Numbered from the stretch's first letter, positions 1 through 8,052 are shown. The stretch is 64,000 nt of DNA from Mytilus galloprovincialis (GCF_965363235.1 NC_134839.1:59115560-59179559), one strand, 5' to 3'. The notes: a model not told the origin generated them from the sequence alone. Translations and numbers: made by a program.

Positions 1-1733
1 AGTACATCTCTTATATTAGCAATAGTATCAGCAATATCTCTACCAGGTATACAACAAGACTGACATTTTGATACAATTTTACATAAAACTTGTTTAAATC
101 TATTAGCCATCACTTTGGCTAATATTTTATAATCTACCTGAAGGAGTGAAATAGGTCTATAATTTTTCAAAAATCTTTTATCTCCTTTTTTCTTAAATAT
201 TAAACTAATAATTCCACATCTCATAGACCGAGAAAGCTTTGAATATTTTTCAATTTCTTCAAACAATTTCAATAGAATGTCTTTCAGTGAACTAAAAAAA
301 GTACAATAGAATTCAACTGTAAGACCATCAGAGCCAGGACTTTTATTTCTAGCCATTTTCTGTAATGCAAATTCAATTTCTTTTACTGTTATATCATTAT
401 CACATAGATCTACATCCTCCTGATTTATTTTAGTATTTACATTTTTTAAAAATTCTTTCATAACCTCATCATCTGTTTTAACAGAAGAATACAATTTATT
501 ATAAAAATCATACTGTGTATCTAAGATACCTTCAGTATTAGTAACACTCTCATTGTTTTCATTCAATAGTTCCTTAATGCAATGTGACTCTTGCTTTTGC
601 TTTTCCATTTGTAAAAAATATTTAGTGCATTTATCACTCTCAGTAGCCCAAAAAGCCTTAGAACGCAGGATTGCTCCTTTACATTTTTGTTCTTCATACA
701 CTGACAAATCTAATTTCAAATTTTCATACTGAGCCACATCTATAACTTCTCCTAGAGCAATTCTCTCTGATATTCTTTTCAACTTATTTTGCAGTAAAAA
801 ATATTCTGCATTCTTTTCTTTTTGAATTCTTTTTCCAAATACTTGACTAAATTTCTTGATTTTATATTTCAAATTATCCCACCAAATGAGAAACTCTGAA
901 TTAAAAAGTGTGCTTTGTTTTTCTTCCTCAATGATATTTCTAATTTTTGAAATATATTCTTCATTTTTCAAAAATGTATTGTTTAAAATCCATAAACCTG
1001 GACCTCTTTCAATTTTTTCAAAATTCATTTTCATTTCAACAAAACAGTGATCACTAATTGTAGTATCAAAATGATATACACTCTGTTCAAAGAATGTCAA
1101 ATTCCTGTTCAATAAAAAATAATCTATTCTTGATTGTTTGAGTTCACCATTGTAAACCATTTTTCTTGAAAATACAAGTTTATCTGGATTTCTAAATCTC
1201 CATATATCGTATACATTATGATTAAGCATAATATCATTTAACTTTTTGACCGATACATCATTTTTGTGCACAGTTCTACTACACCTGTCTTTGCCAGACA
1301 ATGATGTATTCCAGTCACCAGCAATAATGGTATTTTCAAATAATTTCATATAATCATTTAAAAAATCAAAAAAATCCGCCTTTTCATTTACAATATTAGG
1401 CGCATAGACATTCATTATATTATAAATACTATCATCATATTCAAACTGTAAATGTAAAAATCTACCATTGTTATCTTTATATATTTGTTTAACATTTGCA
1501 CACAAGTTTGACTTCACTAATATGGCAACACCTTGCCTATTATTTGTCCCATCACTGTGATAAATATCACCATTATATAAATGTTTAACATTTTGTACAA
1601 GTTGGTCATCCCAAAACGTTTCTTGAAATAACATAAAATCAACATTTTTTTCAGACATAATAGACACATACTTTTTAAATTTGTCTATATTTCTAATACC
1701 ATTACAGTTGTGACTTACAAGTAGAACCATCAT
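1..1733 (-). CDS. LINE ORF2: endonuclease plus start of reverse transcriptase, partial
   Basis: 577 codons are visible with no stop by hand translation; the frame runs off at base 1. The first ATG is at 1733 with a second ATG directly after it. The N-terminal AP-type endonuclease nicks target DNA. Its motifs are all present: SHNCNG (N9), FQET (E38), NVYAPN (Y110), AGDWN (D140, N142), RIDYF (202-206) and SDH (227-229). A linker of about 240 residues follows, then RT motifs: KSPGSDGL, RPISLL (526-531), DYKILAKVMANRF and IPGRDI (562-567). The catalytic YADD/FADD box would lie to the left of the window. The upstream frame stays open into the ORF1 region, so translation by reinitiation after ORF1 is plausible but not shown. 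The group assignment is from motif reading alone. Confidence 0.9.
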   Translation of the reverse strand, partial: MMVLLVSHNCNGIRNIDKFKKYVSIMSEKNVDFMLFQETFWDDQLVQNVKHLYNGDIYHSDGTNNRQGVAILVKSNLCANVKQIYKDNNGRFLHLQFEYDDSIYNIMNVYAPNIVNEKADFFDFLNDYMKLFENTIIAGDWNTSLSGKDRCSRTVHKNDVSVKKLNDIMLNHNVYDIWRFRNPDKLVFSRKMVYNGELKQSRIDYFLLNRNLTFFEQSVYHFDTTISDHCFVEMKMNFEKIERGPGLWILNNTFLKNEEYISKIRNIIEEEKQSTLFNSEFLIWWDNLKYKIKKFSQVFGKRIQKEKNAEYFLLQNKLKRISERIALGEVIDVAQYENLKLDLSVYEEQKCKGAILRSKAFWATESDKCTKYFLQMEKQKQESHCIKELLNENNESVTNTEGILDTQYDFYNKLYSSVKTDDEVMKEFLKNVNTKINQEDVDLCDNDITVKEIEFALQKMARNKSPGSDGLTVEFYCTFFSSLKDILLKLFEEIEKYSKLSRSMRCGIISLIFKKKGDKRFLKNYRPISLLQVDYKILAKVMANRFKQVLCKIVSKCQSCCIPGRDIADTIANIRDV

Positions 1734-1755
1734 TGTAAGTAAAAAAATACATGTT

Positions 1756-3708
1756 TTATGATGATCCATTATTAACATTTTTTTCATAGGGCGTCGATCT
1801 TACTCTCATTTTAGCACTATTCACATTAGGAGTATGCTTAGTTTTATTCCTTCTCTTTACTGATGACTTTTGGGATTGTGTCTGAGAAAGCCCATCGCCC
1901 CCCTCAGACACATCCATTAAAACTTCTATCTCGTGATCTTGTCCATCAGTACCTGAGGCACCAACAGGCGAGATATTATCTAAATCTCCGATTCCAGTTC
2001 TGGTGACATCACCACCAGAAGAGGAATCAGCAACATTATGTTCATGTATAATAACTTCAGTTTGAATCTGAGTAGAATCATGCTTGTTTTGATTTTCATG
2101 TACAATAGTTTGTTTAACAATTTTATCATTTTGTTCATTTGTAATTGTCATATTATCAGAAGTATCTTGACTGTTTTCTTTCTTTTCATCATCTCTTTCA
2201 TCTACCACTATGTCTTCATCCGAGTCCGCAGCCTTCGAAACATCACCATTCACCACTTTACCATTTACCAATTTACCATTTACCACTTCACCATTCACCA
2301 ATTTACCATTCACCGCTTTACCATTTACCACTTTACCATTTACCACTTTACCATTTACCACTTCACCATTCACCACTTCACCATTCACCACTTTACCATT
2401 TACCACTTTACCATTAACCACTTCATCATTCACAACTTCACCATTCTCAATTCCTCCATTCACTACTTCACCATTCACCACGTCACTATTCGCTTTGTCA
2501 TCATTCACTGCGTCACCATCCACCACGTCACCATTCACCACGTTATCATCCTCTTCACAAGTGTTTTCTTCTAAGTTTAAAATGTCAGTATCACCATCTT
2601 TATTGTTTTCACTCATCATCTGATCATTGTCATCTCCATTAACCTCGACGATTTCATCATCCTCATTACTAGTATGGTCGTTGTTATCTGCTTCCACAGT
2701 TTTAATTTTAGCCTGCTTCACATTTTCATCGACATTTTCTGATTTTCTTTTTTTCCGCTCAACATTTTCCTTCTTTTTACCCACATTCATATCACTTTCT
2801 TTATCAGTCCCATTTTCATTAGTGTCTGTCGTTTCTTTCGTCAAATCTCTATCCGTGTTGTCAGTGCCGCATTTGCAGAGATTGAAGGCTAACTTACATC
2901 CTTCACAAGCACAAACGCACGGTTCTTTTCTACAATATGGACAAATTTTGTCAATTTTTCCACACCAACATTTCGAAGGCAGACTCCGACAAGTTTCACA
3001 TTTGGGCGCCTTGCATTCCTTCATTTTGTGACCTTGTTCGTCACACCCATCACACACTAACTGTGGACATTTTCTGTATTTGTGATAAGGCGATCCACAC
3101 TTATTACAAAGTGACTTTTGTTTATCATGCATCACTCTAAAGTATCTATCTCCGCTAACAGTTTTGAATTTCATACTCCATGGTAAAGATACAAGCGTAG
3201 GTGGAAATTTTACATGCACATACCTCGTACCATCGGCTACTTGTGTTTTAGGATGAACATGCCTGAAAACACTCGATTTTATCTCACAATTTCTAATTTC
3301 TAGAGCGTCAATGATATCTTGATCTTCAATATAAGCAGGTAAGTAAATAAATGACACAACTACAATTTGATTAAATTGCAATGTACATTCAAAATTTTCA
3401 TTATCAATCTTAAGTCCATTTGTCAGTTGCCAAGCACTCTCTTCCGAATCTGTTGTTATTTCATAACCATTATTGTTATCAACTGGAACAACAGCTAAAA
3501 CTGTGTTCTCTCCACATATCTTTTCCACTGTCTCTATCACAGTTTCAGCATTAAAAGATGTGTTTGGTATGTCATGTACATGAAGAGTACATTCTTTCTT
3601 ATAATGTCTATCGAGTCTATGAACATATCGTAGCGACTTTTTTTGTCCTCCTGATACATCTTTTGTCCTTTCTGAACTCTGTTTTAATTTATTATTCTGC
3701 ATTATCAC
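1756..3708 (-). CDS. LINE ORF1 protein: zinc-knuckle RNA-binding protein with VVNGK repeats
   Basis: 650 residues, expected to coat the element's RNA in the ribonucleoprotein. Residues about 40-110 and 115-195 each show a strand-helix-strand pattern that could be tandem RRM-like folds (inference). Two CCHC knuckles of form CX2CX4HX4C follow, at C201-C214 and C219-C232. Next comes a cysteine-rich stretch at 237-280 with pairs such as CETC, CWC, CPYC, CVCAC and CKC. Residues 281-390 are acidic and lysine-rich with a possible nuclear signal (KKKENVERKKRK, 311-322). Residues about 390-489 are roughly 20 tandem pentapeptides near VVNGK/VVNGE. The tail is acidic and Ser/Thr rich, ending in a basic patch (about 617-637). 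The start MIM offers a second ATG two codons on. The protein is longer than many LINE ORF1 proteins because of the repeat and acidic region. The frame is intact. Confidence 0.9.
   Translation of the reverse strand: MIMQNNKLKQSSERTKDVSGGQKKSLRYVHRLDRHYKKECTLHVHDIPNTSFNAETVIETVEKICGENTVLAVVPVDNNNGYEITTDSEESAWQLTNGLKIDNENFECTLQFNQIVVVSFIYLPAYIEDQDIIDALEIRNCEIKSSVFRHVHPKTQVADGTRYVHVKFPPTLVSLPWSMKFKTVSGDRYFRVMHDKQKSLCNKCGSPYHKYRKCPQLVCDGCDEQGHKMKECKAPKCETCRSLPSKCWCGKIDKICPYCRKEPCVCACEGCKLAFNLCKCGTDNTDRDLTKETTDTNENGTDKESDMNVGKKKENVERKKRKSENVDENVKQAKIKTVEADNNDHTSNEDDEIVEVNGDDNDQMMSENNKDGDTDILNLEENTCEEDDNVVNGDVVDGDAVNDDKANSDVVNGEVVNGGIENGEVVNDEVVNGKVVNGKVVNGEVVNGEVVNGKVVNGKVVNGKAVNGKLVNGEVVNGKLVNGKVVNGDVSKAADSDEDIVVDERDDEKKENSQDTSDNMTITNEQNDKIVKQTIVHENQNKHDSTQIQTEVIIHEHNVADSSSGGDVTRTGIGDLDNISPVGASGTDGQDHEIEVLMDVSEGGDGLSQTQSQKSSVKRRNKTKHTPNVNSAKMRVRSTPYEKNVNNGSS
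2242..2541 (-). repeat. 15-bp minisatellite coding for VVNGK repeats inside LINE ORF1
   Basis: About 20 tandem copies of a 15-bp unit, read on the plus strand as variants of ACCATTTACCACTTT. The reading frame is kept throughout and codes for five-residue repeats (VVNGK, VVNGE, VVNGD, KLVNG). The middle copies are most alike and the outer ones are degenerate, as expected for a repeat that grows by slippage. The repeat alternates basic K and acidic E/D residues at its fifth position. Boundaries are approximate. Confidence 0.85.
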
Positions 3709-4000
3709 TATAGGTGTTTATCAGAACGCACCCTTTACAACTGATTGGTTATAGGTTAAACCCTAATGTCAAAGTCAGGCGCACCGAAACACCCCCCTTA
3801 TCCTGCACAACAAAAGCAGGAATAAGGGGTTAAAAAGTCTGTATTTCAACTAATTCCTTATATTTTACACATCAATGTCACAAAATAAAGATATTGTACA
3901 AGTTTTTCATCAACAATTTGGCTTTTAACTCACCAAAATAGAAAAAATTCCCGGACCTCACAATGTAAACATCCTATTGATTAGTGCGTTCGAAAATCCC
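3709..4000 (-). other. Probable LINE 5' leader or array flank, no gene
   Basis: No coding frame is visible. The strand-sense leader would run from 4000 to ORF1 at 3708 and contains the hairpin at 3794-3829 and AT-rich sequence. It shares no sequence with the 1283-bp unit. It may be wholly LINE leader, or partly unique flanking DNA. Confidence 0.5.
3794..3829. repeat. Inverted repeat (hairpin) in the LINE leader
   Basis: CCCCTTATCCTGC (3794-3806) pairs with GCAGGAATAAGGGG (3816-3829): 13 pairs with one bulged base, and a 9-nt loop. It lies about 86 bases upstream of the ORF1 start. It could be an RNA structure used in translation or packaging of the LINE RNA. No T-run follows, so it is not read as a terminator. 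Confidence 0.6.
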
Positions 4001-4191
4001 CATGTCATGCATTTTAAACTGCATTGAGATAGCGTTCAGCATTTGAAATATATGTGATCTTGGATTAAACAGAATAATTCTTTTCTATTAAGTATTACAA
4101 CAATTTTAATATCTTCTGTGTATTAACTTTTTATCCATTTCATATTTTGTCAATTTATGCAAAAATCGATAAATTAATTTTCTAACTTACT

Positions 4192-4198
4192 AAAAAAA
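4192..4198 (-). terminator. Pol III terminator of tRNA-Leu, unit 1
   Basis: Seven A on the plus strand, so seven T in the transcript sense, starting 6 bases past the tRNA-Leu 3' end. Repeated in every unit. Confidence 0.85.
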
Positions 4199-4214
4199 TC
4201 ACTTGGCAGCGGTG

Positions 4215-4225
4215 GGATTCGAACC
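4215..4225 (-). promoter_or_regulatory. tRNA-Leu B box, unit 1
   Basis: GGTTCGAATCC in the transcript sense, a perfect match to the Pol III B-box consensus bound by TFIIIC. Present in each Leu copy. Confidence 0.9.
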
Positions 4226-4267
4226 CACGCCTCCGAGGAGACTGGTGCCTTAAACCAGCGCCTTAGA

Positions 4268-4278
4268 CCGCTCGGCCA
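4268..4278 (-). promoter_or_regulatory. tRNA-Leu A box, unit 1
   Basis: TGGCCGAGCGG in the transcript sense (tRNA nucleotides 8-18), fitting the Pol III A-box consensus. The unit 15 and 18 Leu changes lie outside this box. Confidence 0.88.
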
Positions 4279-4285
4279 CGCTACC

Positions 4286-5082
4286 GACGCTTTATAGTTG
4301 AGCTAAATCAAGATATCATTCGTTTACAACATTTACAACTGATAAAAATATGTCTTATAGGCATACATTACGAAATATTACGTAGAAATATGTTTCTTTT
4401 TGGTTTTCCAAAATCAAACTCAAATTCTTTCTTAATACTAAATGCATGCAATCAAATTACATATTTCGCTTCTCTCTCTGAACAGAGTTATCCATTATTT
4501 GCTTAGTTCACATTTTTTGGAATGTCTATATATGGTAACATGCATAGCTCAAGTTGGCTGAGCATTTGATACTCACAAGTAACTTCATACAGGAGGGGCG
4601 GTTTTCACCATTTCACATTGGACGGAACCATGTAATCTATATTGTACATTCGGTTGAGGGCGCGATCGAAGCTTCTAGTCATGAGAAGAAATTATAACGC
4701 TTGAACGCTAGGTCGCTGTCGGCTCATCGAAACGTAATAAATGCACGTGCAAAACGGGCAAATTGGATAGCAAACTTTTTTTGTCGTTAGCAACAAATTG
4801 CCTTCGCAGGTTATTATTCTAACGAGTTTCTATCAGCACTACTCAATTCCCCTTTGGAGAAAAGAAAATGAAAAAAAAAATAATTTCAAAACAATTAAAA
4901 GTATTTCAAATAGTAAAGAGCTATAAAAATGAACAACCAACACAGCTCATTATGTTTGGCAATGTGTTTTCTTTAAGATAAATATGTTTCTTTCTGCCCT
5001 ACACTCACCTTGACAAGTAACTACAATGTTAATGGTAATGTTATGAAGTATTTACACCTTAAATTGGAGTTTTAGAATCATG
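4286..5082. other. Divergent spacer between tRNA-Leu and tRNA-Met, unit 1
   Basis: 797 bp with no open frame of note and no RNA gene I recognise. It contains a CTCTCTCT run (4473-4480), a GC-richer middle (about 4590-4850) with GAGGGCGCGATCG, an A-run of ten after GAAAATG (4871-4880) whose length varies between units, and a tRNA-like A-box hairpin at 4545-4563. It is conserved almost perfectly in all units. A TATAAA lies 6-11 bases upstream of the tRNA-Leu 5' end on the minus strand, too close to be a typical upstream TBP site. Confidence 0.8.
4545..4563 (+). other. A-box-like / D-arm-like hairpin in the spacer
   Basis: TAGCTCAAGTTGG resembles a Pol III A box (one base longer than usual), and GCTCA/TGAGC forms a 5-bp stem with loop AGTTGGC, like a tRNA D arm. 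No convincing B box, acceptor stem or T arm follows. It may be a worn tRNA or the head of an old tRNA-derived SINE, or chance. Confidence 0.3.
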
Positions 5083-5089
5083 GCCTCGG

Positions 5090-5101
5090 TAGCGCAGTAG
5101 G
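5090..5101 (+). promoter_or_regulatory. tRNA-Met A box, unit 1
   Basis: TAGCGCAGTAGG fits the Pol III A-box consensus and lies in the D arm. Confidence 0.9.
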
Positions 5102-5119
5102 TAGCGCGTCAGTCTCATA

Positions 5120-5137
5120 ATCACAAATGACAGAGCG
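5120..5137 (+). other. tRNA-Met intron, unit 1
   Basis: ATCACAAATGACAGAGCG, 18 nt, between A37 and A38, the standard place for eukaryotic tRNA introns cut by the tRNA splicing endonuclease. Without it the anticodon loop is the normal seven bases. Introns in elongator tRNA-Met are well known in plants; in animals the usual intron-bearing tRNAs are Tyr, Leu(CAA), Ile(TAT) and Arg(TCT). Confidence 0.92.
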
Positions 5138-5151
5138 ATCTGAAGGTCGTG

Positions 5152-5162
5152 AGTTCGATCCT
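5152..5162 (+). promoter_or_regulatory. tRNA-Met B box, unit 1
   Basis: AGTTCGATCCT, the T-arm B box (positions 52-62). The last base is changed to G in unit 37. Confidence 0.88.
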
Positions 5163-5173
5163 CACCCGGGGCA

Positions 5174-5486
5174 TAGTTTTTTTCTACCCGTAACTCTTGT
5201 TTTCAAAGCATTTCTGATAGTTCTGAAAACTTGTGTTATACATTTGTACCTGTAATATGTTATTTTCTGCAATGTTTGTCATGCATGTCATGCATTTTAA
5301 ACTGCATTGAGATAGCGTTCAGCATTTGAAATATATGTGATCTTGGATTAAACAGAATAATTCTTTTCTATTAAGTATTACAACAATTTTAATATCTTCT
5401 GTGTATTAACTTTTTATCCATTTCATATTTTGTCAATTTATGCAAAAATCGATAAATTAATTTTCTAACTTACTAAAAAAATCACT
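5174..5486. other. Convergent spacer between tRNA-Met (unit 1) and tRNA-Leu (unit 2)
   Basis: 313 bp, AT-rich, bounded by a T7 terminator at each end in opposite senses (5177-5183 plus, 5475-5481 minus). It contains the direct repeat TCATGCATGTCATGCAT at the unit edge. No gene is seen. Confidence 0.85.
5177..5183 (+). terminator. Pol III terminator of tRNA-Met, unit 1
   Basis: T7, three bases past the discriminator. It is six T in unit 27. Confidence 0.88.
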
Positions 5487-5568
5487 TGGCAGCGGTGGGA
5501 TTCGAACCCACGCCTCCGAGGAGACTGGTGCCTTAAACCAGCGCCTTAGACCGCTCGGCCACGCTACC
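5487..5568 (-). tRNA. tRNA-Leu(AAG), unit 2
   Basis: Identical to unit 1. Confidence 0.96.
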
Positions 5569-6365
5569 GACGCTTTATAGTTGAGCTAAATCAAGATATC
5601 ATTCGTTTACAACATTTACAACTGATAAAAATATGTCTTATAGGCATACATTACGAAATATTACGTAGAAATATGTTTCTTTTTGGTTTTCCAAAATCAA
5701 ACTCAAATTCTTTCTTAATACTAAATGCATGCAATCAAATTACATATTTCGCTTCTCTCTCTGAACAGAGTTATCCATTATTTGCTTAGTTCACATTTTT
5801 TGGAATGTCTATATATGGTAACATGCATAGCTCAAGTTGGCTGAGCATTTGATACTCACAAGTAACTTCATACAGGAGGGGCGGTTTTCACCATTTCACA
5901 TTGGACGGAACCATGTAATCTATATTGTACATTCGGTTGAGGGCGCGATCGAAGCTTCTAGTCATGAGAAGAAATTATAACGCTTGAACGCTAGGTCGCT
6001 GTCGGCTCATCGAAACGTAATAAATGCACGTGCAAAACGGGCAAATTGGATAGCAAACTTTTTTTGTCGTTAGCAACAAATTGCCTTCGCAGGTTATTAT
6101 TCTAACGAGTTTCTATCAGCACTACTCAATTCCCCTTTGGAGAAAAGAAAATGAAAAAAAAAATAATTTCAAAACAATTAAAAGTATTTCAAATAGTAAA
6201 GAGCTATAAAAATGAACAACCAACACAGCTCATTATGTTTGGCAATGTGTTTTCTTTAAGATAAATATGTTTCTTTCTGCCCTACACTCACCTTGACAAG
6301 TAACTACAATGTTAATGGTAATGTTATGAAGTATTTACACCTTAAATTGGAGTTTTAGAATCATG

Positions 6366-6456
6366 GCCTCGGTAGCGCAGTAGGTAGCGCGTCAGTCTCA
6401 TAATCACAAATGACAGAGCGATCTGAAGGTCGTGAGTTCGATCCTCACCCGGGGCA
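6366..6456 (+). tRNA. tRNA-Met(CAT) with intron, unit 2
   Basis: Identical to unit 1. Confidence 0.96.
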
Positions 6457-6769
6457 TAGTTTTTTTCTACCCGTAACTCTTGTTTTCAAAGCATTTCTGA
6501 TAGTTCTGAAAACTTGTGTTATACATTTGTACCTGTAATATGTTATTTTCTGCAATGTTTGTCATGCATGTCATGCATTTTAAACTGCATTGAGATAGCG
6601 TTCAGCATTTGAAATATATGTGATCTTGGATTAAACAGAATAATTCTTTTCTATTAAGTATTACAACAATTTTAATATCTTCTGTGTATTAACTTTTTAT
6701 CCATTTCATATTTTGTCAATTTATGCAAAAATCGATAAATTAATTTTCTAACTTACTAAAAAAATCACT

Positions 6770-6851
6770 TGGCAGCGGTGGGATTCGAACCCACGCCTCC
6801 GAGGAGACTGGTGCCTTAAACCAGCGCCTTAGACCGCTCGGCCACGCTACC
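6770..6851 (-). tRNA. tRNA-Leu(AAG), unit 3
   Basis: Identical to unit 1. Confidence 0.96.
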
Positions 6852-7648
6852 GACGCTTTATAGTTGAGCTAAATCAAGATATCATTCGTTTACAACATTT
6901 ACAACTGATAAAAATATGTCTTATAGGCATACATTACGAAATATTACGTAGAAATATGTTTCTTTTTGGTTTTCCAAAATCAAACTCAAATTCTTTCTTA
7001 ATACTAAATGCATGCAATCAAATTACATATTTCGCTTCTCTCTCTGAACAGAGTTATCCATTATTTGCTTAGTTCACATTTTTTGGAATGTCTATATATG
7101 GTAACATGCATAGCTCAAGTTGGCTGAGCATTTGATACTCACAAGTAACTTCATACAGGAGGGGCGGTTTTCACCATTTCACATTGGACGGAACCATGTA
7201 ATCTATATTGTACATTCGGTTGAGGGCGCGATCGAAGCTTCTAGTCATGAGAAGAAATTATAACGCTTGAACGCTAGGTCGCTGTCGGCTCATCGAAACG
7301 TAATAAATGCACGTGCAAAACGGGCAAATTGGATAGCAAACTTTTTTTGTCGTTAGCAACAAATTGCCTTCGCAGGTTATTATTCTAACGAGTTTCTATC
7401 AGCACTACTCAATTCCCCTTTGGAGAAAAGAAAATGAAAAAAAAAATAATTTCAAAACAATTAAAAGTATTTCAAATAGTAAAGAGCTATAAAAATGAAC
7501 AACCAACACAGCTCATTATGTTTGGCAATGTGTTTTCTTTAAGATAAATATGTTTCTTTCTGCCCTACACTCACCTTGACAAGTAACTACAATGTTAATG
7601 GTAATGTTATGAAGTATTTACACCTTAAATTGGAGTTTTAGAATCATG

Positions 7649-7739
7649 GCCTCGGTAGCGCAGTAGGTAGCGCGTCAGTCTCATAATCACAAATGACAGA
7701 GCGATCTGAAGGTCGTGAGTTCGATCCTCACCCGGGGCA
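7649..7739 (+). tRNA. tRNA-Met(CAT) with intron, unit 3
   Basis: Identical to unit 1. Confidence 0.96.
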
Positions 7740-8052
7740 TAGTTTTTTTCTACCCGTAACTCTTGTTTTCAAAGCATTTCTGATAGTTCTGAAAACTTGT
7801 GTTATACATTTGTACCTGTAATATGTTATTTTCTGCAATGTTTGTCATGCATGTCATGCATTTTAAACTGCATTGAGATAGCGTTCAGCATTTGAAATAT
7901 ATGTGATCTTGGATTAAACAGAATTATTCTTTTCTATTAAGTATTACAACAATTTTAATATCTTCTGTGTATTAACTTTTTATCCATTTCATATTTTGTC
8001 AATTTATGCAAAAATCGATAAATTAATTTTCTAACTTACTAAAAAAATCACT

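Larger units (their letters stand above)
1..4000 (-). mobile_element. L1/Tx1-group LINE, 3' part outside the window
   Basis: A non-LTR retrotransposon read right to left, with a leader, ORF1, a 22-nt gap, then ORF2 with an AP endonuclease followed by reverse transcriptase. The RT block (RPISLL then DYKILAKVMANRF and PGRDI) and the endonuclease-first layout fit the L1/Tx1 group. Both frames are open in the visible part, so the copy is young and may be full length at its 5' end. The 3' end, poly-A tail and target-site duplication lie beyond base 1. The right limit at 4000 is inferred: array sequence begins at 4001, and the minus strand just inside reads GGGGATTTTC, a G-rich start common in LINEs. 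The element could end nearer 3830. Confidence 0.82.
4204..4285 (-). tRNA. tRNA-Leu(AAG), unit 1 (reference copy)
   Basis: 82 nt including the discriminator A, no intron. Acceptor stem GGTAGCG/CGCTGCC pairs fully, with one T-G wobble at 3-70. The D stem is GCC/GGC. The anticodon stem CTGGT/ACCAG encloses loop TTAAGGC, placing anticodon AAG at 34-36 (modified to IAG, reading CUU and related Leu codons). It has the long variable arm of class II tRNAs, and the T arm GTGGG-TTCGAAT-CCCAC. The sequence is close to standard animal tRNA-Leu(AAG). A box and B box are intact and a T7 terminator follows. It is transcribed away from the tRNA-Met of the same unit. Confidence 0.97.
5083..5173 (+). tRNA. Elongator tRNA-Met(CAT) with an 18-nt intron, unit 1 (reference copy)
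   Basis: 91 nt in the gene, 73 nt after removal of the intron at 5120-5137. Acceptor stem GCCTCGG/CCGGGGC pairs fully (T4-G69 wobble), discriminator A. The D stem is GCGC/GCGC. The anticodon stem TCAGT/TCTGA has loop CTCATAA with anticodon CAT at 5116-5118. The T arm GTGAG-TTCGATC-CTCAC is perfect. The sequence differs little from animal elongator tRNA-Met and lacks initiator features (it does not begin AGCAGAG). The A box, B box and a T7 terminator are present. The next unit's tRNA-Leu faces it across 313 bp. Confidence 0.97.
4001..5283. repeat. Repeat unit 1 (reference unit)
   Basis: The first unit of the array, starting at CATGTCATGCATTTT, where array sequence begins abruptly after CCCC. 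Order: 203 bp ending in the Leu terminator, tRNA-Leu (minus, 4204-4285), 797-bp divergent spacer, tRNA-Met (plus, 5083-5173), then 110 bp to the next unit. The unit edge lies in the convergent spacer beside a short direct repeat (TCATGCATGTCATGCAT), which could have helped recombination. Confidence 0.95.

Noticed and set aside
856-1050. A 64-codon plus-strand frame
   Set aside because: It lies opposite the intact ORF2 frame and shows only AT-driven hydrophobic sequence.
2038-2623. Three plus-strand frames rich in Phe/Thr/Ile/His or Leu/His/Tyr repeats (2038-2574, 2145-2417, 2210-2623)
   Set aside because: They are the reverse of the 15-bp minisatellite inside the minus-strand ORF1, which has clear protein domains.
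2627-3140. Plus-strand frames opposite the acidic and zinc-knuckle part of ORF1
   Set aside because: Antisense shadows of ORF1 with no domain signal of their own.
4204-4285. Reading the Leu anticodon as TAA (from TTTAAGG)
   Set aside because: The five-pair anticodon stem CTGGT/ACCAG fixes the seven-base loop as TTAAGGC, which puts AAG at 34-36.
4286-4300. TATAAA upstream of tRNA-Leu as a TATA promoter
   Set aside because: It lies only 6-11 bases from the mature 5' end, much closer than the usual upstream position, and AT-rich matches are common here.
4286-5082. 5S rRNA, U6 or another snRNA gene in the divergent spacer
   Set aside because: I saw no 5S internal control region, no U6-like start or ACAGAGA box and no Sm site; only the weak A-box-like hairpin stands out.
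5083-5173. Initiator tRNA-Met or an Ile(CAT)-type tRNA
   Set aside because: The acceptor stem and body match elongator tRNA-Met. Eukaryotic nuclear genomes read AUA with Ile(TAT), not a CAT form.
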